Of a stretch of 64,000 nt of DNA, positions 39,704 to 47,799 are shown one piece after another. The notes under the pieces are model-generated. The model was given only the letters and a program-made list of their open reading frames with translations, was not told the DNA's origin and made no database searches. Origin of the DNA: Pseudo-nitzschia pungens (lineage: Eukaryota > Bacillariophyta > Bacillariophyceae > Bacillariales > Bacillariaceae); assembly GCA_037355855.1 (NCBI GenBank), contig CM074758.1, forward strand, positions 7,165,001-7,229,000, read 5' to 3'. A program made the translations under genes and the position numbers. Within the stretch, counting starts at the first letter, position 1; each line of letters starts with the position of its first letter.

Positions 39704-42700
39704 ATGGCCAATACCATCCACACCGGACCACGCATAATCAATCGATTTGCAGACGTCTGTGTGGAGGTATTGGACCATAAAGGAAGGGGGAGGATGCTCC
39801 GGGGCCTACTGGACTCAGGTTGCTCCAAGTCCATAATTCTAAGGCAATTTGTCGACCGAAGTCAACTAACGAACCGAGACCACAGATCTGTCACCTATAA
39901 TACCTATGGGGGCAAGTTCCGAACCAAGTCTGCGGCTTCAGTGGGACTGAGGTTGATAGAATTTTCAAACTCCAAGACCATCAAATGGACCTTCCAAGTG
40001 GATGAATATCATCACCACGAGGAGGTGCCCTACGACATGATCATAGGATCCGACATGATGGCACAACTGGGACTGGATATAAAATACAGCTCCCGAACCA
40101 TCGAATGGCAGGGTGACTCCATCCCCATGAAGGGAATGGGGGAACTTACTGACCCGGACAAGTGTGAGGCAGTATTCTTTGCCAACACCCAAAGTCCAAT
40201 CCTCCAACAGGAGGAAGAGAGGCAAGCCAAAATCTTGGACGCAGACTACTCCAAAGTCGATATAGACGCCATGGTCAATGACCTGGAGATTACGGACGCG
40301 TCCAAGGAAGCCTTGAAGAAAACACTGAAGAAATTCCCAACACTCTTTGGAGGAGGGTTGGGTCTACTCAAAAATATAGAACCGGTGTCCATTGAGCTCC
40401 AACCAGGAGTCAAACCGGTCCGGCAGAGGTACTACTCTGTGCCCCATGCCTTTGAACAAGCACTTCGAAAGGAGATCACCAGGCTCTGTGAGATTGGAGT
40501 CCTGGAGAAACTCCCCCACGATGATGACTCACCGTGGGCATCCCCTACCTTCTGCCAACCAAAGAAGACAGGCGATATCCGAGTCCTCACAGACTTCCGG
40601 AAAATGAACGCCGCCATCCAGAGGAAACCATTCCCACTACCACGAATAGGGGAAACAATCCAACGATTACAGAAGTTCCAATCAGCTACGGCGCTGGACT
40701 TGTCCCAAGGATACTATACCATCCCCATCTGCAAAGAGAGCCAGAAAATCTGCTCCACCATCCTGCCGTGGGGAAAGTATGCCTACAAGAGACTAGCAAT
40801 GGGGATTGCGTGTGCTCCGGATATCTTCCAATCAGTCATGATGAACCTACTAGGGGACCTGGACTACGTCCTTGTCTATATTGATGATATCCTGATCATT
40901 CAACGAGAGGGAGAATCCGAACAGGATCACCTCAACAAAATCGATACAGTCCTACAGAGACTGGATGATGCCGGCTTCCGAGCCAACCTCAGAAAATCCT
41001 TCTTCATGCAAAAAGAAGTGGAGTATTTGGGTTTTCTACTAACAACAGAGGGCATTCAACCCCAGCCAAAGAAACTGGAGGCGATGAAGCGCCTGGAACC
41101 CCCCAAGAACACCAAGCAACTCAAGATGTTCCTTGGGATGGTCAACTTTTACAGGGACATGTGGAAGCGCCGCTCCCACATCCTGGCCCCCCTCAACAAG
41201 CTTGCAGGGAAAAAGGGAAAACTGAACTGGTACTGGGGCCCAGCAGAGCAGAAAGCTTTCATGGAGGCGAAGAGGATGCTCGCAGATGAAGCGAAACTCG
41301 CATTCCCGGATTTTACGAAACCATTTCACCTCTACTCAGACGCCAGTGACAGGCAACTGGGAGCAACCGTATGCCAAGATGGCAAACCCCTTGGTTTCTA
41401 CACAAGGAAACTGAACTCAGCGCAGCTCAACTACACTGTCGGGGAAAAAGAACTCCTTGGTATAGTGGAGGGCTTAAAAGCGTTTGAGGGAATCCTACGA
41501 GGACAAGATGTAATTATTCACACAGACCACCTTAACCTGCTCTATCAGCAGATGCCCACCCAAAGGATGGTCCGATGGAGACTCCTCATGGAGGAGTTCC
41601 ACCCCGTAGTCAAGCACGTTGCTGGCAAAGACAACGATGCAGCAGACGCGCTGTCTCGCCTGGACATCACAGATGACCCAGCGGACACAGTGGAATGGCT
41701 ACCACCAAATAAGCCCCTCACCTACGCGGACGAGGAAGAGCACCTCCGGCAACTCCTATTCCCACTTGGAGAAGCGCCGGAAGAATTCCAGGGCAATAGT
41801 GCATTCCCACTTGCCCCGGACATGATTCAGTTCTACCAGCAACAGGACACAGGAATCGTGAATGCTCTGGAAAAAGACAACCGCCTAACCACCAAAAATG
41901 TGGAAGGTTACAGTCTAATCCACAAGGAAGGGAAGATTCTGATCCCGGACAAACTCAAGGATAGAGTTATGGAATGGTACCACAGCATGTTGGTCCATCC
42001 CGGAGAAAAGAGAATGGAACAGAGCATACGCTCAGTGTTCACCTGGAAAGGCCTACGGAAGGACGTTCAGGACCTCTGCAAACACTGCCACACGTGTCAG
42101 ATGTTTAAGAAGAGTGGCTGGAAGAAGTATGGACTACTACCGGAAAAAGCAGCTGAGGTCACCAAATGGCAGAGGGTCAATGTGGACCTCTGGGGACCTG
42201 CAACTGTCCACAACAAAAATGGTAAAGACTACCAAATCCATGTCCTCACCATGGTGGACCCAGTGACCGGATGGTTTGAACTGGCTCACCTGAAGGACTC
42301 CCCAAATGCAGCAGAAACTCAACGATTGTTGGACAGTACCTGGCTGGCAAGATATCCGCGCCCAAAGGAAATTGGCTTTGATGGCGGGAGTGAGTTCAAA
42401 GCAGAGTTCCAAGAGCTCTGCGAGAACATGGGGATGAAAAGAAAGCCCAGTGGGGCTTGGAACCCACAATCCAACTCGGTGTTGGAAAGGATCCATCAGG
42501 TATTAAAGGACTGTCTGTTGTCCTTCAACCTGGAAAACAGGGACCTCCACGAGGAGGACCCTTTTGAGGAATTCACCACCAAGGCAGCATATGCTATCAG
42601 AAGCGCCATCCATACCACCCTGGGGTACTCCCCAGCGCAACTGGTGTTTGGTCGAGACATGTTCATGCCGGTGAACTTCCCAGTGGATTGGGAAGCAATC

Positions 42701-42973
42701 CAAGCTAGGAAGCAGAAAAGCATCCACAAGAGCAACATCAGGGAAAACCAGAAGAGGATCCCCCACGTCTATAAAGAAGGAGACTATGTCACCCTGGAAA
42801 GGAAGGGCATTATTCCAAAACTATCCTTCCCACGGCAAGGACCTTACAAGGTGCTCAAGGCCCATGATAATGGAACTGTAACTATTGAAACTGCTCCTTT
42901 TGTAACTGACCGGGTTAACATCAGGAGAGTCCATCCCTATTATTGCAGGGATAGCCCTGAACCAGAGAAGTAA
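39704..42973 (+). CDS. Gypsy Pol polyprotein (protease, RT, RNase H, integrase)
   Basis: 1089 residues. The aspartic protease site LLDSGCSKSI has D near residue 37. The reverse transcriptase shows ALDLSQGYYTIPI and VYIDDILI (YIDD near residue 392). RNase H starts LYSDASDRQLGA near 543 and includes HTDHLNLLY and GKDNDAADALSRL. Integrase has an H-H-C-C zinc domain (HPGEKR...CKHCHTC near 765-795), then catalytic D in VDLWGP, D in FDGGSEF and E in VLERIH with about 35-residue spacing. It ends with a GPYKVLKA motif (GPY/F type) and no clear chromodomain. No internal stop. It would be cut by its own protease into the enzymes for cDNA synthesis and integration. It starts in frame right after the gag TGA. 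Confidence 0.93.
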   Translation: MANTIHTGPRIINRFADVCVEVLDHKGRGRMLRGLLDSGCSKSIILRQFVDRSQLTNRDHRSVTYNTYGGKFRTKSAASVGLRLIEFSNSKTIKWTFQVDEYHHHEEVPYDMIIGSDMMAQLGLDIKYSSRTIEWQGDSIPMKGMGELTDPDKCEAVFFANTQSPILQQEEERQAKILDADYSKVDIDAMVNDLEITDASKEALKKTLKKFPTLFGGGLGLLKNIEPVSIELQPGVKPVRQRYYSVPHAFEQALRKEITRLCEIGVLEKLPHDDDSPWASPTFCQPKKTGDIRVLTDFRKMNAAIQRKPFPLPRIGETIQRLQKFQSATALDLSQGYYTIPICKESQKICSTILPWGKYAYKRLAMGIACAPDIFQSVMMNLLGDLDYVLVYIDDILIIQREGESEQDHLNKIDTVLQRLDDAGFRANLRKSFFMQKEVEYLGFLLTTEGIQPQPKKLEAMKRLEPPKNTKQLKMFLGMVNFYRDMWKRRSHILAPLNKLAGKKGKLNWYWGPAEQKAFMEAKRMLADEAKLAFPDFTKPFHLYSDASDRQLGATVCQDGKPLGFYTRKLNSAQLNYTVGEKELLGIVEGLKAFEGILRGQDVIIHTDHLNLLYQQMPTQRMVRWRLLMEEFHPVVKHVAGKDNDAADALSRLDITDDPADTVEWLPPNKPLTYADEEEHLRQLLFPLGEAPEEFQGNSAFPLAPDMIQFYQQQDTGIVNALEKDNRLTTKNVEGYSLIHKEGKILIPDKLKDRVMEWYHSMLVHPGEKRMEQSIRSVFTWKGLRKDVQDLCKHCHTCQMFKKSGWKKYGLLPEKAAEVTKWQRVNVDLWGPATVHNKNGKDYQIHVLTMVDPVTGWFELAHLKDSPNAAETQRLLDSTWLARYPRPKEIGFDGGSEFKAEFQELCENMGMKRKPSGAWNPQSNSVLERIHQVLKDCLLSFNLENRDLHEEDPFEEFTTKAAYAIRSAIHTTLGYSPAQLVFGRDMFMPVNFPVDWEAIQARKQKSIHKSNIRENQKRIPHVYKEGDYVTLERKGIIPKLSFPRQGPYKVLKAHDNGTVTIETAPFVTDRVNIRRVHPYYCRDSPEPEK

Positions 42974-42997
42974 TTGTTACAGTACCATGGAGAAGCA

Positions 42998-43182
42998 TGC
43001 CGTGCACCGGAATACAGTCACGAGTCTACTCGGGACTGGATTAAGGTTGAGGATAAATTAGCGAGGCGTTGGAATCGCCGATTCCAAATGCCAATCGAAA
43101 GCAATAGCAATAGACTAATTGATAGAGCTCACAATTTGCATATCACTACTATTCTAATCACTAGTAGACCCGGGGTATGGCA
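42998..43182 (+). repeat. 3' LTR of the gypsy element
   Basis: Identical to the 5' LTR. It is preceded by GGAGAAG within the 24 bases after the pol stop, a possible short polypurine tract. Confidence 0.95.
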
Positions 43183-43187
43183 GGAAC
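43183..43187. repeat. 5-bp target duplication (GGAAC), right
   Basis: Second copy of the gypsy target site. Confidence 0.9.
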
Positions 43188-43343
43188 GTCGGCTCCAGCA
43201 ACGACTCCAGGTGGGGGAGCACCGGTTCCAGGGACAGCTCCAGTGGCGCCGACTCCAGGAGCGCCGCCTCCAGGAGCGGGCGCTTCGGTATCGGCGGTGG
43301 CAGCGGCGGCTGCAGCTGCTTGGCTTCTGGTTTGCTTGGCCAT
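43188..43343 (-). pseudogene. Copia gag of the minus copy, N-terminal piece
   Basis: Starts ATG at 43343 (MAKQTRSQAAAAAAATADTE) and runs 52 codons through a G/A/P-rich stretch to the gypsy insertion. It matches the start of the intact gag at 19346. The rest continues at 37337. Confidence 0.85.
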
Positions 43344-44175
43344 GGTTAACTTGACTTGCTCTGAGTAACTAACTTGCTCCAGTTTCTGAACCAAATCCTT
43401 TTGTGGTGGGGACTGTTTCCGATAAAAGGAAAAAGGTTTCGTGTCAACGTTTCCGTGTCGACAGCCGAAGGAGAGAGGTTACGTGTCGATCGAGTCTGTG
43501 TCGACCGTTTCGTGTTGTCATCCAAAAGAAGAGCATCCGAGTCGATGGTCCGTGTCGACGGTTCCGTGTCGACGTCTGAAAGAAAAGGGTACGTGTCGAC
43601 AATTCCGTGTCGACGTCCGAAAGAAAAAAAAGGATTCTATTCGGTCTATCTGCTCTGGTCCAATCGATTTGATTTTGAGATATGACTGATCTCAGGGTTC
43701 CTTTTTTGCTTGGGTTGTCTGATTCCAAGTTCCCTTGGCTAAAATCAAAAATCGATGACATGGCAGGTTGAGGGGGTTCCGTGTCCTCATTTGTCGGATG
43801 GGCCTGACGTCATGTCCATTGTTCTGCTGGACACTGTCCTCACTGGGAGGTACGTGGCGTTCTGTCTTCCACGAAAGTTCATTTTTCCAGTGTGGCTCCA
43901 TCCGTGGCAAACAAGCGTCCCCTTGAATCCTGTAAAAATAACAGGGAATCATGGACGCTGCTTTCTCCACGTCCTGCTCATTCCCCACCGGATCAAGCCT
44001 CCATGGTGCCACCATGACGCTCATCTACTGTATTTAACAGGCCCCAGAGGTGGATGTGTGGGCTCCGGTCGGTTCGCGTGTCTGGGGAAGGGCTCCCCAT
44101 TAACATCAGGGATCTCACGATGTCAGCTACTGGTACAGTTACAGCTGATGTTTTACATCCAAGTGTAGGCATGGA
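43344..44175 (-). other. Leader of the minus copia copy
   Basis: Inverted counterpart of 18434-19345, rich in GTGTCGAC-type motifs (43440-43620). No gene. The segment next to the LTR keeps the CATCCA/TGGATG inverted repeat. Confidence 0.6.
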
Positions 44176-45295
44176 TGCCAGTGGTGATCAGCCAGCTGGG
44201 TTTCTTCACACGCTCTAGCCGGCGTCCCGGTTCATAGTGGGTCGAGCGGTGGGTCTGATAAACTGCGTTGATATTGCTCGTCAGCAACCTTCGTAGAATT
44301 TAATTGGTAGATAAATTGTCTCGTACTGCGCACTGAAAAATAGGGGAAAGCCCTAACAATAATAACACGTAAAGTCCTGGCAAATCGTGAGTCTACAGTG
44401 GACACTGTTCAGGTCTTATTGCATACACTTAGTTACTACAAGGTACTTCCCTAGAGGTACATCAGAATCGATCGAAAGGGGAGGGCATGATAGGTGTTTA
44501 ATTTAGAGTGGAAGATAAAGAGTGAATATATCGTGGCAAGAGCTGAGCGCAGCTCAGCTCTGTATCGTATCGTGACAGCGTTCCGATAACTCGTATAATA
44601 ACAGAGCTCTGTAGCTCTGGTACTGTATTCTACGGGTAGCGTATCGGAGTATCGTAGCATATCTCCGATTAGATCGAATCGTGTGCTAGCTCACTTATGC
44701 TAGCCCGTTGGGTAACTGTCTGGGCCGGGTATCCGGTCATGGTACATATTAACATATTATACACCAATGACCCGACCCCGGTGGTAGCATAGTATCTTAG
44801 CATGGTATCATGGTAGGTTAGCATCTTTCAATATCTCGTAGTCTTAGCAACCCTAACCCTGTAGCATCTAGCTACACCATAACAGGTGCTTTACTCGGGG
44901 TACGTACGATTGGTACAAATCGTACGCGACGGCCCTAGTAACTTCTGCTAGCATCCATACTAAACAGGATAGGTCTGTTGCTAAGCCTGCTGCTAGGCCT
45001 GCTGCTAAGCCTGCTGCTAAGCCTGTTGCTAAGCCTGCTGCTAAGCCTGTTGCTAAGCCTGCTGCTAAGCCTGTTACTAAGCCTGCTGCTAAGCTTGTTG
45101 CTAAGCCTGTTGCTAAGCCTGCTGCTAAGCTTGTTGCTAAGCCTGCTGCTAAGCCTGTATGCTACCAATTAGCACACAGCTCAGCACTCAGCTCAGCACC
45201 TGTTAGTCAGCTACTGGGTGCTGCTGCCTGTAGCCCCAGTACACTCTCCTACACAGGAGCCTTTAGCACAGTCCATAGCACCATGAATATCTTCA
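44176..45295 (-). repeat. 5' LTR of the minus copia copy
   Basis: About 1120 bp, inverted relative to 17458-18433. It carries the same inverted repeats, a CCTAACCCT motif near 44861 and an expanded 12-bp array. Ends set by comparison with the other LTRs: TGAAG start (45295) and TGGCA end (44176). Confidence 0.78.
44980..45160 (-). repeat. Expanded 12-bp minisatellite in copia LTR (~14 units)
   Basis: Units AAGCCTGCTGCT and AAGCCTGTTGCT on the plus strand. They produce an apparent reading frame of repeated RLSNKLSS, which is a repeat artefact. Confidence 0.88.
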
Positions 45296-45331
45296 TAGAG
45301 ACACCTGTCTCATCTAAATCGAGAATACAAT

Positions 45332-45768
45332 TCAGCTGCCCATCACAGAAAAATAACTCTCCCTTAAATCCATTGGGGGGACCTTGTCCTTTGCTGGAAA
45401 CCTAGCAAACTTGTGTTCAATGAAGCACTCCTTCTACATGTTCAACCATTTGTTGATATGATTGTAAGTGCCCCACAGCACTCAAGGTTCCTCAATACAG
45501 TTGTTGCTTGTGACCACAGCAATATCCTTTGGGTTCTGCTTATCCAATTGCTTATACAGCAACACATGATCTTTCAAGGGAGCAGGGAGATCTTACCAGC
45601 AGAAAGCAAGTTCTTGTTCTATCACATCTTGCCTATCTGGTTGCTCTTTCATCTCAACACACCGCTGAGTGATGAAAGTGGACAGTCCAGTGACAAGATT
45701 AGCCTCAATATGTGTGGGGAGCGTTCTTTTCTCCTTGTTTGTGGTGGCAGAGTCCCCAATCCATTACT
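45332..45768 (-). pseudogene. Unknown protein-coding relic with several stops in one frame
   Basis: A single minus-strand frame reads sensibly from about 45768 to a TGA at 45332-45334, broken only by three internal stops. Readable blocks are RTLPTHIEANLVTGLSTF, DLPAPLKDHVLLYKQLDKQ, DIAVVTSNNCIEEP and FARFPAKDKVPPMDLRES. The constancy of frame argues that it was once coding. I do not recognise the family; it could be a host gene or another mobile-element protein. The minus copia element lies directly beside it, so that insertion may have landed in or near an already dead gene. Confidence 0.45.
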
Positions 45769-46084
45769 AGGACTTAGCCTCTAAACTTGTATCGGGCATT
45801 CGATGATAGCAAGAATACTGATACTCCACACCCTACGGTAAGTAGCCACACGGTATGAGAAGTACTCTTATTATGTATGTAAAATATGAAACATAGTACA
45901 TCTACCTCGTACTCGTACGTACGTACGTCGTATTACGGTACTTCGTATTTTTTTTGTTTTTTTGTTCAACTCACGCATTGTGCGCGTCATAACAAAACCT
46001 GCCCGAAATTGACCATTCATTTACCACTTTGTGGTTCGTACCAGTCAAAAAGGGAAAAGCAATGTGATGAAACCTCCTCTCGCT
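45769..46084. other. Intergenic, nothing recognised
   Basis: Contains a CGTACGTACGTACGTCG stretch near 45917 and a T-rich run near 45950. No gene seen. Confidence 0.45.
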
Positions 46085-46189
46085 GGACCTTCCGGAACAA
46101 AGATAGTTTTCGATGCGCGGACCGCGCGATTTTTTATTGCAGTTAGTCATTTTGAGGGTATCCCCTTAAATTAATTATCTCCCCCAAAG

Positions 46190-46380
46190 AAACTCGCATT
46201 TTTTGGGATCGAATGGGACAAAAAAACTCGCATTTTTGCTCTGAAAAAAAAACACGTATATACAGCAATAAATGCGAGTTTTCAGCACTAAAATGCGAGT
46301 TTTCGTTAAAAAATGCGAGTTTTATTTAAAAAAATGCGAGTTTTATTTAAAAAATGCGAGTTTTCTTTGGAAAATGAGTG
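46190..46380. repeat. AAAATGCGAGTTTT tandem units (left arm)
   Basis: At least seven copies of AATGCGAGTTTT-type units separated by variable A-rich spacers. Weak inverted matches occur at 47280-47360. Confidence 0.8.
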
Positions 46381-46419
46381 TTTTCAACAAAAATTTCAAC
46401 CAAAAACTCGTAAAAAATA

Positions 46420-46610
46420 GAGGCGCAACAGCGGAGTCGATTTGTTTTAAAATAGAGGCGCAACGACGCGGGAGTCGATTTGCTAAGAGAGGGTCAACGA
46501 CGCGGGAGTCGATTTGCTAAGAGAGGCAAAATGACGTAGTCGAGTCGATTTGCTAAGAGAGGGGCAACGACGCGGGAGTCGATTTGCTAAGAGAGGCGCA
46601 ACAACGGAGT
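46420..46610. repeat. ~35-bp tandem units (left arm), inverted at 47046-47260
   Basis: Unit of the form GAGTCGATTTGCTAAGAGAG plus GCGCAACGACGCGG. Six units on the left; at least six inverted units on the right, reading CTCTTAGCAAATCGACTC. Confidence 0.85.
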
Positions 46611-46611
46611 C

Positions 46612-47036
46612 GCGTCGATAATACAGGGGGGACAGCAAGCAGCAACGCGTCGATCATAATACAGGGGGGACAGCAAGCAGAGGCAAAATGACGGAGTCGA
46701 TTTGCGAAGAGAGTGGCAAAGCAACAACGCGTCGATAATACAGGGGGGACAGCAAGCAGCAAGCAGCAACGTGTCGATATACAGGGGGGGGGGACAGCAA
46801 GCAGCAAGCAGCAGCAACGCGTCGATAATACAGGGGGGGGGACAGCAAGCAGCAAGCAGCAGCAACGCGTCGATAATACAGGGGGGGACAGCAAGCAGCA
46901 AGCAGCAACGCGTCGATAATACAGGGGGGGGACAGCAAGCAGCAAGCAGCAACGCGTCGATAATACAGGGGGGGGGACAGCAAGCAGCAAGCAGCAACGC
47001 GTCGATAATACAGGGGGAGGGACAGCAAGCATAATT
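46612..47036 (+). repeat. ~44-bp G-rich minisatellite core
   Basis: About eight units, each with GTCGATAATACA, a run of 5 to 9 G residues, then ACAGCAAGCAGCAAGCAGCA. The G-run length and the number of AAGCAGC steps vary from unit to unit. Long frames here are repeat artefacts. Confidence 0.88.
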
Positions 47037-47492
47037 TTAATTAAGCACCTCTCTTAGCAAATCGACTCCCGGGTCGTTGCGCCTCTCTTAGCAAATCGAC
47101 TCCGTCATCGTTTCGCCTCTATTAACAAATCGACTCCGCTGTTGCGTCTCGACTCAGCTGTTTTGCCTCTATTAGCAAATCGACTCCGTCGCCGTTGCGC
47201 CTCTATTAACAAATCGACTCCGTCGTTTTGCCTCTATTTTAACAAATCGACTCCCTCGTCGAAAAAAAATTTTGCAAAGAAAACTCACACTTTTTCTGTC
47301 CGTTGAACGAAACTTGCATTTAATGCGAGTTGAAGTCCCGTGAAAACTTGCACTTTTTGGTCTCGAAAAAAGTGCGGAAAAAAAGTGCAAGTTTATCCCC
47401 CTAAAATTGTGCTCCAAAAGGGGGATGAGCATTGACCAGGTCGACTTAAAATCGCGCAGTCTGCGCGAAATATTTTCAGTTCCGGAAGGTCC

Positions 47493-47799
47493 TGTCCAAA
47501 ATCATTTTTTTGACATCACACAGACGAAGAAAAAATTCAGATCGTGTCCTGTCAACAAAACGAAGTAACCTTTTAGTTGTAACTTCTTTTGAACGGTTCT
47601 GGGTTTGCCTGCCCGCAAGAAGCTCGCACGGTAAGCCTTACTAATTACCATATACGATGATGTACGCGTATTCCACGAGAGAAGAAAAAAAAATGAAGCA
47701 AAATCAAACTCACATTTTAGGAGGCCACAACAACACAACAATTCATCAAGCCTCTGTTTCTATTAGTTTTGCTCTCCAGTATTATATTCAACTTTTTGA
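47493..47799. other. Upstream region of the DNA polymerase gene
   Basis: 307 bp between the foldback element and the polymerase start codon. It presumably holds the promoter. No defined element can be pointed to. Confidence 0.45.

Larger units (their letters stand above)
37343..43182 (+). mobile_element. Intact Ty3/gypsy retrotransposon, nested in copia gag
   Basis: 5840 bp with two identical 185-bp LTRs (37343-37527, 42998-43182), TG...CA ends and a 5-bp duplication GGAAC. Both gag (479 codons) and pol (1089 codons) are open, with protease, RT, RNase H and integrase all carrying their catalytic residues. Order protease-RT-RNase H-integrase marks the gypsy lineage. Identical LTRs mean a very recent insertion; the element may be active. 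It lies antisense to the copia gag it interrupts. A decayed relative is at 1-2941. Confidence 0.95.
27561..45295 (-). mobile_element. Ty1/copia retrotransposon, minus copy, carrying two nested insertions
   Basis: Read on the minus strand: 5' LTR (45295-44176), leader (44175-44344 downward to 43344), gag (43343 to 32556, in three pieces), pol (32555-28101), 3' UTR (28100-27561). The 3' LTR is missing; the 3' UTR breaks off inside ...AATATTTGGT and directly faces the plus copia LTR end. Removing the two nested elements leaves about 8.7 kb. Sequence is very close to the plus copy, including the shared TAG before YVDD. Coding is damaged by CGA/CGT-to-TGA changes (gag near 33278, pol near 31456) and a small gag deletion near 33460. 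The two copies form a tail-to-tail inverted pair. Confidence 0.88.
46085..47492. mobile_element. Foldback-type element with long inverted arms and G-rich core
   Basis: Outer ends match in inverted orientation: GGACCTTCCGGAAC at 46085-46098 against 47479-47492, followed inward on both sides by a GCGCG...CGCGCGATTTT hairpin block. Next come AAATGCGAGTTT-type units (46190-46400 left; AACTCGCAT/CTTGCACTTTT versions at 47280-47400 right). Then GAGTCGATTTGCTAAGAGAGGCGCAA-type units (46420-46720 left, inverted 47046-47260 right). The centre is a minisatellite. There is no coding frame for a transposase. Long, internally repetitive inverted arms are the hallmark of Foldback-like DNA transposons. No clear target duplication was found, so transposition is inferred from structure. 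Confidence 0.65.

Noticed and set aside
44935..45172. RLSNKLSS / LLLSLLLSL repeat peptides
   Set aside because: Direct translation of the 12-bp LTR minisatellite on either strand.
45413..45784. 123-codon plus-strand frame
   Set aside because: The opposite strand has a better protein-like frame with in-frame stops over the same interval; the plus frame shows no domain.
46553..47034. Cysteine- and proline-rich frames over the G-rich minisatellite
   Set aside because: Products of the 44-bp unit; all frames of the repeat are open, so openness is not evidence for coding.
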